NCBI RefSeq assembly: GCF_039680535.1
Contig: NZ_JBDKSS010000013.1
Location: 620,001-684,000, forward strand
Direction of reading: 5' to 3'
DNA length: 64,000 nt
Source of the DNA: Parvibaculum sp039680535
Lineage (GTDB): Bacteria > Pseudomonadota > Alphaproteobacteria > Parvibaculales > Parvibaculaceae
The position numbers were made by a program, and so were the translations under genes. The notes under the pieces are model-generated. The model searched no databases and was not told the origin of the DNA. It saw only the letters and a program-made list of their open reading frames with translations. Shown piece by piece: positions 34,460 through 43,218 of this stretch; position 1 is the stretch's first letter; the number at the start of each line of letters is the position of its first letter.

Positions 34460-34999
34460 GTGGCAGAAATCCACGCGGCCGAGCCGACACGGCGCGATTT
34501 CCTCTACGTGGCCACCGGAGCCTTCGCCGCAGTCGGCGCAGCGGCTGCCGTCTGGCCGCTCATCGACCAGATGAACCCCGACGCCTCGGTTCTGGCGCTC
34601 GCCTCGATCGAAGTGGATATCTCGAATATCCCCGTCGGTCAGGAAATCACCATCAAATGGCGCGGTAAGCCGGTCTTCATCCGTCACCGCTCCGAAGACG
34701 AGATCAAAGCCGCCGAGAGCGTCGATGTTGCCGAGCTGCGCGATCCGCAGACCGACGACGTCCGCCTGGTGAAGGGGGCGAACGGTCAGCTTGAGAAGCA
34801 GTGGCTCGTGCTCATCGGCATCTGCACCCATCTGGGTTGCGTGCCGCTCGCTTACAAGGGCGAGTTCAACGGCTATTTCTGCCCCTGCCATGGTTCGGTC
34901 TACGACACGTCCGGCCGCATCCGGAAGGGCCCGGCGCCGCTCAACCTCGAGGTGCCGCCCTACAAGTTCGTTTCCGACACCAAGATTCAGATCGGCTGA
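34460..34999 (+). CDS. petA: ubiquinol-cytochrome c reductase Rieske iron-sulfur subunit
   Basis: 179 residues from a GTG start at 34460 after AAGGAG. The N-terminus has a Tat-like RRDFLYVATGAFAAVGAAAA membrane anchor. Cluster motifs C122-T-H124-LGC127 and C141-P-C143-H144-G hold the 2Fe-2S centre and its disulphide. It carries electrons from ubiquinol to cytochrome c1 in the bc1 complex. First gene of petABC, 13 bp before petB. Confidence 0.96.
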   Translation: MAEIHAAEPTRRDFLYVATGAFAAVGAAAAVWPLIDQMNPDASVLALASIEVDISNIPVGQEITIKWRGKPVFIRHRSEDEIKAAESVDVAELRDPQTDDVRLVKGANGQLEKQWLVLIGICTHLGCVPLAYKGEFNGYFCPCHGSVYDTSGRIRKGPAPLNLEVPPYKFVSDTKIQIG

Positions 35000-35012
35000 G
35001 GGGACCTGAAAG

Positions 35013-36272
35013 ATGAGCGGTCATAGCACCTACAACCCGAGCAACGGCTTTACCCGCTGGCTCGATGCGCGCCTGCCGATCCTCCGGCTGAGCCATGACA
35101 CGGCGGTCAGCTACCCCGTCCCGAAGAACCTCAACTACTGGTGGACCTTCGGCGGCGTCCTGACCTTCTGCCTCGCCGTGCAGATCATCACCGGCATCGT
35201 GCTCGCGATGCACTACATTCCGCAGACGGAACTGGCCTTCAAGAGCGTCGAGAGCATCATGCGCGACGTGAACTACGGCTGGCTGATCCGCTATGTCCAC
35301 GCCAACGGCGCGTCGATGTTCTTCATCGCCGTTTATGTCCACATGTTCCGCGGCCTCTATTACGGCTCCTACAAGGCGCCCCGCGAAGTGCTGTGGATCC
35401 TCGGCTGCCTCATCTATCTCCTGATGATGGCGACGGCCTTCTTCGGCTATGTGCTTCCCTGGGGCCAGATGAGCTTCTGGGGCGCGACGGTCATCACCAA
35501 CCTGTTCGGCGCGATCCCGCTGGTCGGCGAGTCTCTCCGCACCTGGCTCTGGGGTGGTTTCGCGGTCGGCGATCCGACGCTCAACCGCTTCTTCTCGCTG
35601 CACTATCTGTTCCCGTTCCTGATCGCCGGCGTGGTCATCCTCCACATCTGGGCGCTCCATGTGACGGGCCAGAACAACCCGGCGGGCGTCGAGGTCAAGA
35701 ACAAGGATCAGGATACGGTTCCCTTCACGCCCTATGCGACGGTGAAGGATGCCTTCGGTCTGTCGCTCTTCGCGATCCTCTTCGCCTACTTCGTGTTCTT
35801 CAATCCGAACGGTCTCGGCGACGTCGAGAACTACGTGATGGCGAACGCACTCAAGACGCCGCCGCACATCGTGCCGGAATGGTATCTGCTGCCGTTCTAC
35901 GCGATCCTGCGCGCCGTCCCGGACAAGCTTGCCGGTGTCGTCCTGATGTTCGGCGCCATCGCGGTGCTGTTCGTCCTGCCCTGGCTCGACACCTCGAAGG
36001 TGCGCTCGGCGCGGTTCCGTCCGCTCTACCGCCAGTTCTTCTGGATCCACGTGGCCGTCTGCCTCGCGCTCGGCTGGTGCGGTGCGCAGTTGCCCGACAC
36101 GATCCTGATCCCTGTCGGCGATAGCGGCTTCACGGTGACGCATTTCGCGCGCATCCTTGCGAGCTATTACTTCCTTCACTTCATCGTTCTCTTCCCTCTC
36201 CTCGGCCTGATCGAGAAGACGAAGCCGCTGCCCGAGAGCATCTCGGCGTCGGTTCTCGGAACGAAGAACTGA
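35013..36272 (+). CDS. petB: cytochrome b subunit of the bc1 complex
   Basis: 419 residues, with eight membrane helices. Haem-ligating histidines occur in YVHANGAS and VHMFRGLYYG (helix B) and in HYLFPFLIAG and LHIWALHVTG (helix D). The Qo-site PEWY motif (VPEWYLLPFYAIL) is intact. It oxidises ubiquinol and re-reduces quinone across the inner membrane. Encoded between petA and petC with normal spacing. Confidence 0.97.
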   Translation: MSGHSTYNPSNGFTRWLDARLPILRLSHDTAVSYPVPKNLNYWWTFGGVLTFCLAVQIITGIVLAMHYIPQTELAFKSVESIMRDVNYGWLIRYVHANGASMFFIAVYVHMFRGLYYGSYKAPREVLWILGCLIYLLMMATAFFGYVLPWGQMSFWGATVITNLFGAIPLVGESLRTWLWGGFAVGDPTLNRFFSLHYLFPFLIAGVVILHIWALHVTGQNNPAGVEVKNKDQDTVPFTPYATVKDAFGLSLFAILFAYFVFFNPNGLGDVENYVMANALKTPPHIVPEWYLLPFYAILRAVPDKLAGVVLMFGAIAVLFVLPWLDTSKVRSARFRPLYRQFFWIHVAVCLALGWCGAQLPDTILIPVGDSGFTVTHFARILASYYFLHFIVLFPLLGLIEKTKPLPESISASVLGTKN

Positions 36273-36289
36273 GACGGGGCGAGACGCAA

Positions 36290-37117
36290 ATGACGCAGAA
36301 AATGACCAATACCTTCCGCTTCGGTTTCGCTTCGAAGCTCGCAGGCGTGGCAGTCTCCGGCGCCCTGGCGCTGGGCCTGTTCCTCGGTGCGTCGGCTCCG
36401 GCCCAGGCTGCGGCCGCTGAAGCGCCGCTCAAGCATGTCGCATGGTCCTTCAGTGGCCCCTTCGGCACCTATGACCGCGATGCGCTGCGCCGCGGTTACA
36501 AGGTCTACAAGGAAGTCTGCTCGACCTGCCATGCGATGGGCATGGTGCACTTCCGCAATCTCGCCGAGAAGGGCGGACCGGAATTCACGGCCGCTGAAGT
36601 GAAGGCGATTGCCTCCGAGTACAAGGTGAAGGACGGCCCGGACACCTCGGGTGAGATGTTCGAGCGTCCCGGAGAGGGCAAGGACCCGTTCCCGTCGCCC
36701 TATCCGAACGACGAGGCGGCTGCCGCTTCGCTCGGCGCTGTGCCGCCGGATCTCTCGCTCATCGCCAAGGCGCGCGAGGGCGGGGCCGACTACATCTATT
36801 CGCTGCTGAACGGCTATGAAGAAGCCCCGGCCAATGTGCATGTCCCGGCCGGCGGCAACTACAACCCCGTTTTCGTCGTTGGCAGCGGCATCATCGCGAT
36901 GCCCAAGCCGCTCAACGACGGGCAGGTCGACTATGCGGACGGCACGCCGAACACCGCCGAGCAGATGTCGAAGGACGTCGCCCAGTTCCTGATGTGGGCC
37001 GCCGAGCCCAAGCTCGAGCAGCGTCACCGCCTGGGCCTCGAGGTCGTGATCTACCTCATTGCGCTCGCGGGTATCCTTTACTTTGCGACCCGCAAGGTCT
37101 GGTCCGACCAGCACTGA
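36290..37117 (+). CDS. petC: cytochrome c1 subunit of the bc1 complex
   Basis: 275 residues. A signal sequence ends near residue 40 (APAQA-A). Haem c attaches at C77-S-T-C80-H81; the axial Met is probably within GIIAMPKPL. The C-terminal hydrophobic helix (LEVVIYLIALAGILYFATRKVW) anchors it to the membrane. It passes electrons from the Rieske centre to soluble cytochrome c. A rho-independent terminator follows. Confidence 0.96.
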   Translation: MTQKMTNTFRFGFASKLAGVAVSGALALGLFLGASAPAQAAAAEAPLKHVAWSFSGPFGTYDRDALRRGYKVYKEVCSTCHAMGMVHFRNLAEKGGPEFTAAEVKAIASEYKVKDGPDTSGEMFERPGEGKDPFPSPYPNDEAAAASLGAVPPDLSLIAKAREGGADYIYSLLNGYEEAPANVHVPAGGNYNPVFVVGSGIIAMPKPLNDGQVDYADGTPNTAEQMSKDVAQFLMWAAEPKLEQRHRLGLEVVIYLIALAGILYFATRKVWSDQH

Positions 37118-37141
37118 GCCGCCGGAAGGCTTTTTGAACGG

Positions 37142-37168
37142 AAAAGGGCCTCTCGCGGGGCCCTTTTT
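37142..37168 (+). terminator. rho-independent terminator of petABC
   Basis: AAAAGGGCC (37142-37150) pairs with GGCCCTTTT (37159-37167) around an 8-nt loop, ending in a T-run 25 bp past the petC stop. The A-run on the other side could allow function in both directions. Confidence 0.88.
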
Positions 37169-37257
37169 CATGTCGATCGCATATTTGTTTGTTATGTTTC
37201 GCCGCCCGCGACGCGAGTATCGGTCTGGAGCGGCGCGGCGGATTTGACGAGGCGAAC

Positions 37258-38148
37258 ATGGCGAAAACGGTTCTTGGCGTCATTGGCGGCAGCGGGGTCT
37301 ACGAGTTCCCCGGCTTGAAGAACGAGCGCTGGGAAAAGGTGTCGAGCCCCTGGGGCGAGCCCTCCGACGAACTGCATTTCGGCGAATTGCCCACCGGGAA
37401 TGGCACCGTCGAAATGGTGTTCCTGCCGCGTCACGGTCGGGGCCATCCGCACTCGCCCTCGACAATCAACTACCGCGCCAATATCGACGCTCTGAAGCGC
37501 GTTGGCGTGACCGACATCATTTCGGTCTCGGCTGTCGGGTCGCTCAAGGAAGAATTGCCGCCGGGCACTTTCGTGATCGTCGATCAGTTCATCGACCGCA
37601 GCTTCGCACGCGAGAAGAGCTTTTTCGGCGAAGGCTTCGTTGCGCATGTCTCCATGGCGCAGCCGGTCTGCCCCCGTCTCGGCGACCACCTCGAAAAGGC
37701 CTGCAAGGATAACGGCATCGCCCATGCGCGGGGCGGCACCTATCTCGTCATGGAGGGGCCGCAATTTTCGACGCTGGCGGAATCGAACCTCTATCGCTCA
37801 TGGGGCTGTTCGGTCATCGGCATGACCAACATGCCGGAAGCGAAGCTCGCCCGCGAAGCCGAGATCTGCTACGCGACGGTCGCCATGGTCACGGATTACG
37901 ACTGCTGGCACCCGCACCACGCCCATGTCGAAGTCTCGGACGTCGTGCGCGTGCTCGAAGAAAATGCCGGCCATGCGCGCACCGTCATCCGCTCTGTCGC
38001 GGCGAGCTTCGGCCCCGAGCGCACGCCTTCTCCGCATGGTCTCGACCGCGTGCTCGACACGGCGCTCATCACCGCGCCCGCGAAGCGCGATCCGGAGCTT
38101 GTTCGCAAGCTCGATGCGGTCGCCGGCCGCGTATTGCATTCCCACTGA
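37258..38148 (+). CDS. mtnP: S-methyl-5'-thioadenosine phosphorylase
   Basis: 296 residues from the ATG at 37258. The phosphate-binding GVIGGSGVY, PRHGRGHPHSPSTINYRANI and EGPQFSTLAESNLYRSWGCSVIGMTNMPEAKLAREAE segments identify an MTAP-type purine nucleoside phosphorylase. It splits methylthioadenosine to adenine and methylthioribose-1-phosphate. apt and mtnA follow on the same strand and use these two products. Confidence 0.95.
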   Translation: MAKTVLGVIGGSGVYEFPGLKNERWEKVSSPWGEPSDELHFGELPTGNGTVEMVFLPRHGRGHPHSPSTINYRANIDALKRVGVTDIISVSAVGSLKEELPPGTFVIVDQFIDRSFAREKSFFGEGFVAHVSMAQPVCPRLGDHLEKACKDNGIAHARGGTYLVMEGPQFSTLAESNLYRSWGCSVIGMTNMPEAKLAREAEICYATVAMVTDYDCWHPHHAHVEVSDVVRVLEENAGHARTVIRSVAASFGPERTPSPHGLDRVLDTALITAPAKRDPELVRKLDAVAGRVLHSH

Positions 38149-38162
38149 GGCCTTGGAAGACC

Positions 38163-38690
38163 ATGGACGTCAAGCAGTTCATCCGCACCATTCCCGACTA
38201 TCCGAAAGAGGGCATTTTCTTTCGCGACATCACGACGCTTCTCGGCGATGCGGAAGGGTTTCGTTCGGCGGTCGACGCATTGGTGCGGCTGCATAAGGGC
38301 GCGAAATTCGACAAGGTCGCCGGTATCGAGGCGCGTGGCTTCATTCTGGGCGGCGCCGTCGCGCATCAGCTGGGCCTCGGCTTCGTGCCCGTGCGCAAGA
38401 AGGGCAAGCTGCCCTGGACGACGATCGGTCAGGAATACGATCTCGAATACGGCACCGATACCGTCGAAATCCATTCCGACGCGATTTCCGCTGGCGACCG
38501 CATTCTGCTCATCGACGATCTGATCGCCACGGGCGGCACGGCGGAAGCGGCGGTCAAGCTCTTCGCGCGGGCAGGCGGCAATGTGCTGGCTGCAAGTTTC
38601 GTGATCGAGTTGTCGGAACTTGGCGGACGCCAGCGCCTCGAAGCTCTCGATATCGAGGTTCTGTCGCTTTGCGCCTATGAGGGACACTAA
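38163..38690 (+). CDS. apt: adenine phosphoribosyltransferase
   Basis: 175 residues. PRPP-binding motif ILLIDDLIATGGTA near 119-132 and the family pattern IPDYPKEGIFFRDITTLL at the N-terminus and VAGIEARGFILGGAVA. It turns adenine plus PRPP into AMP. Placed 14 bp after mtnP, it salvages the adenine released there. Confidence 0.96.
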   Translation: MDVKQFIRTIPDYPKEGIFFRDITTLLGDAEGFRSAVDALVRLHKGAKFDKVAGIEARGFILGGAVAHQLGLGFVPVRKKGKLPWTTIGQEYDLEYGTDTVEIHSDAISAGDRILLIDDLIATGGTAEAAVKLFARAGGNVLAASFVIELSELGGRQRLEALDIEVLSLCAYEGH

Positions 38691-38698
38691 CAGCACAA

Positions 38699-40246
38699 AT
38701 GGAATGGATCGCTGACCCGACGATCTGGGTAGGTCTCACGACACTTGTCGTGCTCGAGATCGTGCTCGGCATCGACAATCTGGTCTTCGTCGCCATCCTG
38801 GCTGACAAGCTGCCGCCTGCCGAGCGCAATCGCGCACGGCTGACCGGGCTTGGCTTCGCGCTCATCATGCGCCTCGGGTTGCTCGCCAGCATTTCCTGGC
38901 TTGTGACGCTGACGACGCCGCTCTTCACGGTTTATGGCGTCGGCTTCGCCGGCCGCGATCTCATCATGCTTGGTGGAGGCATCTTCCTGCTCACCAAGGC
39001 GACGATGGAGTTGCACGAGCGGCTGGAACCCGATCTGGATGGAAACGACGCGGCCAGGCCGCATGCCAAATTCTGGATCGTCGTCGCCCAGATCATCATT
39101 CTGGATGCCGTCTTCTCCATCGACTCGGTGGTTACGGCGGTCGGCATGGTGGACAACCTGCCGGTCATGATGTCCGCCGTGGTGATTGCCATGGCCGTGA
39201 TGATGCTGGCCTCCAGTCCATTGACGAAGTTCGTCAACCAGCATCCGACCGTTGTGGTGCTCTGCCTTGGCTTCCTGATGATGATCGGCTTCAGCCTCGT
39301 CGCGGAAGGTTTCGGCTTTCATATCCCGAAGGGCTATCTCTACGCGGCGATCGGCTTCTCGATCCTGATCGAGTCCTTCAATCAATGGGCGCATCGAAAC
39401 CGCATACGCCACGCCGCCGCGCGGCCCTTCCGCCAGCGCACGGCTGAAGCGGTTTTTCGCCTGCTCGGAGGCATGGCCGTTACGGAAGAGGGGGAGGCGG
39501 CCGCGGGCGCCGAAGACGCGTTGGAGGGCTTCGGTGCCGAGGAACGCACCATGGTGAGCGGTGTGCTGACGCTCGGTGAGCGGCAGGTCAGCTCCATCAT
39601 GACGCCCCGCCGCGACATCGTGTGGGTGAAGCTTGCCGAAAGCGCCGAGGCTTTGCTGAGCCTTCTGCGCGGTTCGCCGCACGGGCTCTATCCGGTCTGT
39701 CGTTCTTCGGACACGGAACTCGTCGGCTATGCGCGCGCGCAGGACCTGATCGAGGATCTCCTCACTCGCGGTGCAATCGACGAGGCGAAGAGCGTCCGCA
39801 AGCCGCTCGTGGTCCATGAGGGGCTCGGCGTGCTGCAGCTGCTGGAGCAGTTCCGCCGGTCGCATGTTCAGCTTGCTCTCGTTACGGACGAATATGGCAG
39901 CATCGAGGGGCTGGTGACGCCGATCGACGTGCTTGAGGCGATTGCCGGTGAGTTTCCCGACCCGCAGGATGTGGCGCCCTGGCTTCAAAAGCTGGGCGAG
40001 GGACATTGGCGCGTCGACGGCATGGCCGACATCCGTCGCCTCGCTTTCGCCATCGGCCATGACCTGTCGGTGGAGGGCGACAATTATTCCACGGTAGCGG
40101 GCTATGTTCTCTGGCATCTCGGTCGAGTGCCTGAGACGGGAGACCGCATCGAGAATGACGATCTCGCCTTCACCGTGACGAAGATGGATAGCCGCCGCAT
40201 TGCCGAGCTCGAGATCGAGGCGCTCGATGCAGCCGGCGGTCACTGA
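38699..40246 (+). CDS. TerC-family membrane protein with CBS pair and CorC/HlyC domain
   Basis: 515 residues. Residues 1-230 form a TerC membrane domain (LEIVLGIDNLVFVAIL, LDAVFSIDSVVTAVGMVD with the typical Asp residues in helices). Then a linker, a CBS pair at about 280-400 (SIMTPRRDIVWVKL..., LVTDEYGSIEGLVTPIDVLEAIAGE), and a C-terminal CorC/HlyC transporter-associated domain. YegH/YoaE-type proteins share this layout and may move metal ions. Its place between apt and mtnA looks unrelated to methionine salvage. Confidence 0.9.
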   Translation: MEWIADPTIWVGLTTLVVLEIVLGIDNLVFVAILADKLPPAERNRARLTGLGFALIMRLGLLASISWLVTLTTPLFTVYGVGFAGRDLIMLGGGIFLLTKATMELHERLEPDLDGNDAARPHAKFWIVVAQIIILDAVFSIDSVVTAVGMVDNLPVMMSAVVIAMAVMMLASSPLTKFVNQHPTVVVLCLGFLMMIGFSLVAEGFGFHIPKGYLYAAIGFSILIESFNQWAHRNRIRHAAARPFRQRTAEAVFRLLGGMAVTEEGEAAAGAEDALEGFGAEERTMVSGVLTLGERQVSSIMTPRRDIVWVKLAESAEALLSLLRGSPHGLYPVCRSSDTELVGYARAQDLIEDLLTRGAIDEAKSVRKPLVVHEGLGVLQLLEQFRRSHVQLALVTDEYGSIEGLVTPIDVLEAIAGEFPDPQDVAPWLQKLGEGHWRVDGMADIRRLAFAIGHDLSVEGDNYSTVAGYVLWHLGRVPETGDRIENDDLAFTVTKMDSRRIAELEIEALDAAGGH

Positions 40247-40258
40247 AGGGAAACGCAC

Positions 40259-41353
40259 ATGAAGATCGATGGCGTTCACTATCGCACCATCTGGGTCGCG
40301 GCGGACGGCTGGTCTGTCGAGGTCATCGACCAGACGAAGCTGCCGCATGTCTTTGCGACCCTGCGCCTCCGCTCGGCGGATGATGCCGCCCGCGCGATCA
40401 AGGACATGGTGGTGCGCGGAGCGCCGCTGATCGGCGCGACCGCCGCCTACGGGCTTTGTCTCGCCCTGCGCGACGACGCGTCCGACGCGACGCTGCATGA
40501 GGCCTATGCGATGCTCGCGGCGACGAGGCCCACGGCCGTCAATCTCAAATGGGCGCTGGACGAGATGGTGAAGGCCGTGAAGCCCCATGGCCACAGCACC
40601 CGCGTCGAGGCGGCCTATGCGGCTGCGGCCAAAATCTGCGACGATGACGTCGAGATCTGCCGCCGTATCGGCGAGCATGGGCTCAGGATCATTCGCGGCC
40701 ATGCCGAGACGAAGCCGGGAAAGACCATCAATGTGCTGACCCATTGCAATGCGGGCTGGCTCGCCTGCGTCGACTGGGGCACGGCGCTCGCGCCCATCTA
40801 CATGGCGCATGATGCGGGTATCCCTGTGCATGTGTGGGTCGATGAAACGCGGCCGCGCAATCAGGGCGCGTCGCTGACTGCGTTCGAGCTTGGCCGCCAC
40901 GGCGTTCCGCATACGATCATTCCCGACAATGCGGGCGGCCACCTGATGCAGCATGGGCAGGTCGATCTCTGCATCGTCGGTACGGACCGGACGACGGCGA
41001 CCGGCGATGTCGCAAACAAGATCGGCACCTATCTGAAGGCGCTCGCTGCTTACGATAACGACGTGCCCTTCTATGTCGCGCTGCCACATACGACGATCGA
41101 CTGGACGCTCGCCGATGGTGTGGCGGAAATCCCGATCGAGCAGCGTTCGGCCCGTGAGGTCACGCATATGACCGGACGTACCGATGCTGGCGAAATCGTC
41201 ACCGTGGAAATCTCCGCCCCTGGCAGCGCCGCGGCGAATTACGGCTTCGACGTAACCCCGGCGCGCCTTGTCACCGGTCTCATCACCGAGCGCGGCGTGG
41301 GTGCCGCAACGCGCGAGGGTCTGCTGTCGCTCTATCCCGAGCGGCGCGGCTAG
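40259..41353 (+). CDS. mtnA: methylthioribose-1-phosphate isomerase
   Basis: 364 residues. Family motifs VRGAPLIGATAAYG, THCNAG with the catalytic Cys near residue 163, VWVDETRPRNQG, and GTDRTTATGDVANKIGT with catalytic Asp near 243. It converts methylthioribose-1-phosphate to methylthioribulose-1-phosphate, the step after MtnP. The remaining pathway genes (mtnB-mtnE) are not in the window, so the product might enter an alternative shunt. Confidence 0.95.
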   Translation: MKIDGVHYRTIWVAADGWSVEVIDQTKLPHVFATLRLRSADDAARAIKDMVVRGAPLIGATAAYGLCLALRDDASDATLHEAYAMLAATRPTAVNLKWALDEMVKAVKPHGHSTRVEAAYAAAAKICDDDVEICRRIGEHGLRIIRGHAETKPGKTINVLTHCNAGWLACVDWGTALAPIYMAHDAGIPVHVWVDETRPRNQGASLTAFELGRHGVPHTIIPDNAGGHLMQHGQVDLCIVGTDRTTATGDVANKIGTYLKALAAYDNDVPFYVALPHTTIDWTLADGVAEIPIEQRSAREVTHMTGRTDAGEIVTVEISAPGSAAANYGFDVTPARLVTGLITERGVGAATREGLLSLYPERRG

Positions 41354-41382
41354 GGCCCCTGACGCCTCATCTACCGTGTCCA

Positions 41383-41408
41383 TCTCGCGAGCCTCGCTCC
41401 TCGCGAGA
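41383..41408. other. hairpin after mtnA
   Basis: TCTCGCGA (41383-41390) pairs with TCGCGAGA (41401-41408) around a 10-nt loop. No T-run follows, so it is not a clear terminator. It lies in the 146-bp gap between mtnA and the sulfatase gene, in which I see nothing else. Confidence 0.35.
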
Positions 41409-41499
41409 GCGCGCTGCGCTGCGCCGGCGTGACGCCATCGAGACGAGCCAAGTCGGCAACGTGCCCATTGCCATTCCCGATGCCATCCGTTAGCGTCTA

Positions 41500-43218
41500 A
41501 TGGATAACATTAAATGGAAATCCGCCTCGGCGGACGGTACGGTCGCGTCTGGGAGGCGAGGCATGAAATTCGTGAAATGGGGTGGGGCGGTTCTCGGCCT
41601 TCTAGCTCTCGTCGCCGTCGGCGGCGTGGTCTATGTGAAGCAGCATCCGCTCGCCATCGTGAAGCTCATCAATCACTGGCGCGATCCCATCGGTCCGAAC
41701 CACCCCGTTGTCTGGCAGCAGGGGCCGGAGACGCCGCCTGCCGGCAAGCGCCCGCCCAACATCGTGCTGATCCTTGCCGATGACCTCGGCTATAACGACA
41801 TCACGCTCAATGGCGGCGGCGTTGCGGGCGGCGTGGTGCCGACGCCCAACATCAATTCGATTGCGGCCGACGGCATCGATCTCACGCAAGGCTATGCGGG
41901 CAACGCGACCTGCGCGCCGTCTCGCGCCGCGATCATGACGGGCCGCTACGCGACGCGCTTCGGCTTTGAATTCACCCCGACGCATCCGGTTTTCGAGAAG
42001 ATGATCGGCGAGTTTCAGTACGGTTCGCGCAAGGGGCTCTATTTCGCGGACCGTGAGAAGGACAATATTCCGGTCGCCGACATGGGCATCCCGCGCGGCG
42101 AGGTGACCATCGGCAAGCTTCTGCAGGCGCAGGGCTATCACACGCTCATGTTCGGCAAGTGGCATCTGGGTGAAAAGCCTGAGATGCGGCCCCAGGCGCA
42201 AGGTTTCGACGAGTCGCTCGGCTTCCTGCTCGGCGCTTCGCTTTATGCGCCGGACGGCGCGCCGGGCATCCAGCAGAACAAGCAGGACTGGGATCCGATC
42301 GACAAGTTCCTCTGGGCGGCGTTGCCCTTTGCCGTAAGCAAGGATGGCGGCCCGCGCTTTACGCCCGACAAATACATGACCGATTATCTCGGCGAACAGG
42401 CGGCGGACGCGATCAAGGCGAACAGTAACCGCCCATTCTTCATGTATCTTGCCTTCAATGCTCCGCATACGCCGCTTCAGGCGACGCAGGAAGACTATGA
42501 TGCGCTGCCGATGATCAAGGACCATGAGATGCGGGTCTATGCCGCCATGATCCGCGCGCTCGACCGCAATGTCGGCCGCGTGCTTCAGGCGCTGAAGGAT
42601 CAGGGGCTCGACGACAATACGCTGGTGATCTTCACCAGCGACGATGGCGGCGCGCATTACATCGGCCTGCCGGACATCAACAAGCCCTATCGCGGCTGGA
42701 AGGCGACTTTCTTCGAGGGCGGCATTCATGTGCCCTATTTCATGAAATGGCCTGCCGCGCTGCCCAAGGCGGCGAAATACGGTCTGCCCGTGGCGCATGT
42801 CGACATCTTCGCGACGGCGGCCGGAGCGGCGGGGGCGACTATGCCGAAAGATCGCGTCATGGATGGTGTGAACCTGCTGCCCTTCCTCGAAGGAAAGCAG
42901 CCGGGCCGCCCGCATGAGACGCTCTTCTGGCGCTCGGGCGACTACAAGGTTCTGCTGGCGGGAGACTGGAAGCTGCAGGTCTCGGAACGGCCGAAGAAGA
43001 ACTGGCTCTTCAATCTGAAGGACGATCCGACGGAGAAGAAGAACCTTGCGGATGTGGACGCCGCAAAGGTGACCGAACTGCTTGGCGTTCTGCAGGGCAT
43101 AGACGGTCAGCAGCACAAGCCGATCTGGCCGGCCCTTGCGGAGGCGCCCATTGCGATCGATCATCCTGCCAATTCGCCGGATAGTCCGGACGACGAATAT
43201 ATCTATTGGGCGAACTGA
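41500..43218 (+). CDS. membrane-anchored type I sulfatase
   Basis: 572 residues from the ATG at 41500; an in-frame ATG at 41563 is also possible. A membrane helix (FVKWGGAVLGLLALVAVGGVVYV) at about 24-46 precedes the catalytic domain. Metal-binding DD at 94-95 (ILADDLGYND) and the sulfatase signature C138-A-P-S-R with C138 as the residue to be turned into formylglycine, then FGKWHLGE and NAPHTPLQ. It should hydrolyse sulfate esters in the periplasm or membrane surface. The formylglycine-generating enzyme gene overlaps its stop (TGATG). Confidence 0.92.
   Translation: MDNIKWKSASADGTVASGRRGMKFVKWGGAVLGLLALVAVGGVVYVKQHPLAIVKLINHWRDPIGPNHPVVWQQGPETPPAGKRPPNIVLILADDLGYNDITLNGGGVAGGVVPTPNINSIAADGIDLTQGYAGNATCAPSRAAIMTGRYATRFGFEFTPTHPVFEKMIGEFQYGSRKGLYFADREKDNIPVADMGIPRGEVTIGKLLQAQGYHTLMFGKWHLGEKPEMRPQAQGFDESLGFLLGASLYAPDGAPGIQQNKQDWDPIDKFLWAALPFAVSKDGGPRFTPDKYMTDYLGEQAADAIKANSNRPFFMYLAFNAPHTPLQATQEDYDALPMIKDHEMRVYAAMIRALDRNVGRVLQALKDQGLDDNTLVIFTSDDGGAHYIGLPDINKPYRGWKATFFEGGIHVPYFMKWPAALPKAAKYGLPVAHVDIFATAAGAAGATMPKDRVMDGVNLLPFLEGKQPGRPHETLFWRSGDYKVLLAGDWKLQVSERPKKNWLFNLKDDPTEKKNLADVDAAKVTELLGVLQGIDGQQHKPIWPALAEAPIAIDHPANSPDSPDDEYIYWAN

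Noticed and set aside
38687..41383. Reverse-strand open frame of about 900 codons opposite TerC-CBS and mtnA
   Set aside because: It is antisense to two well-supported genes, with no ribosome site or known motif; composition is that of a shadow frame.
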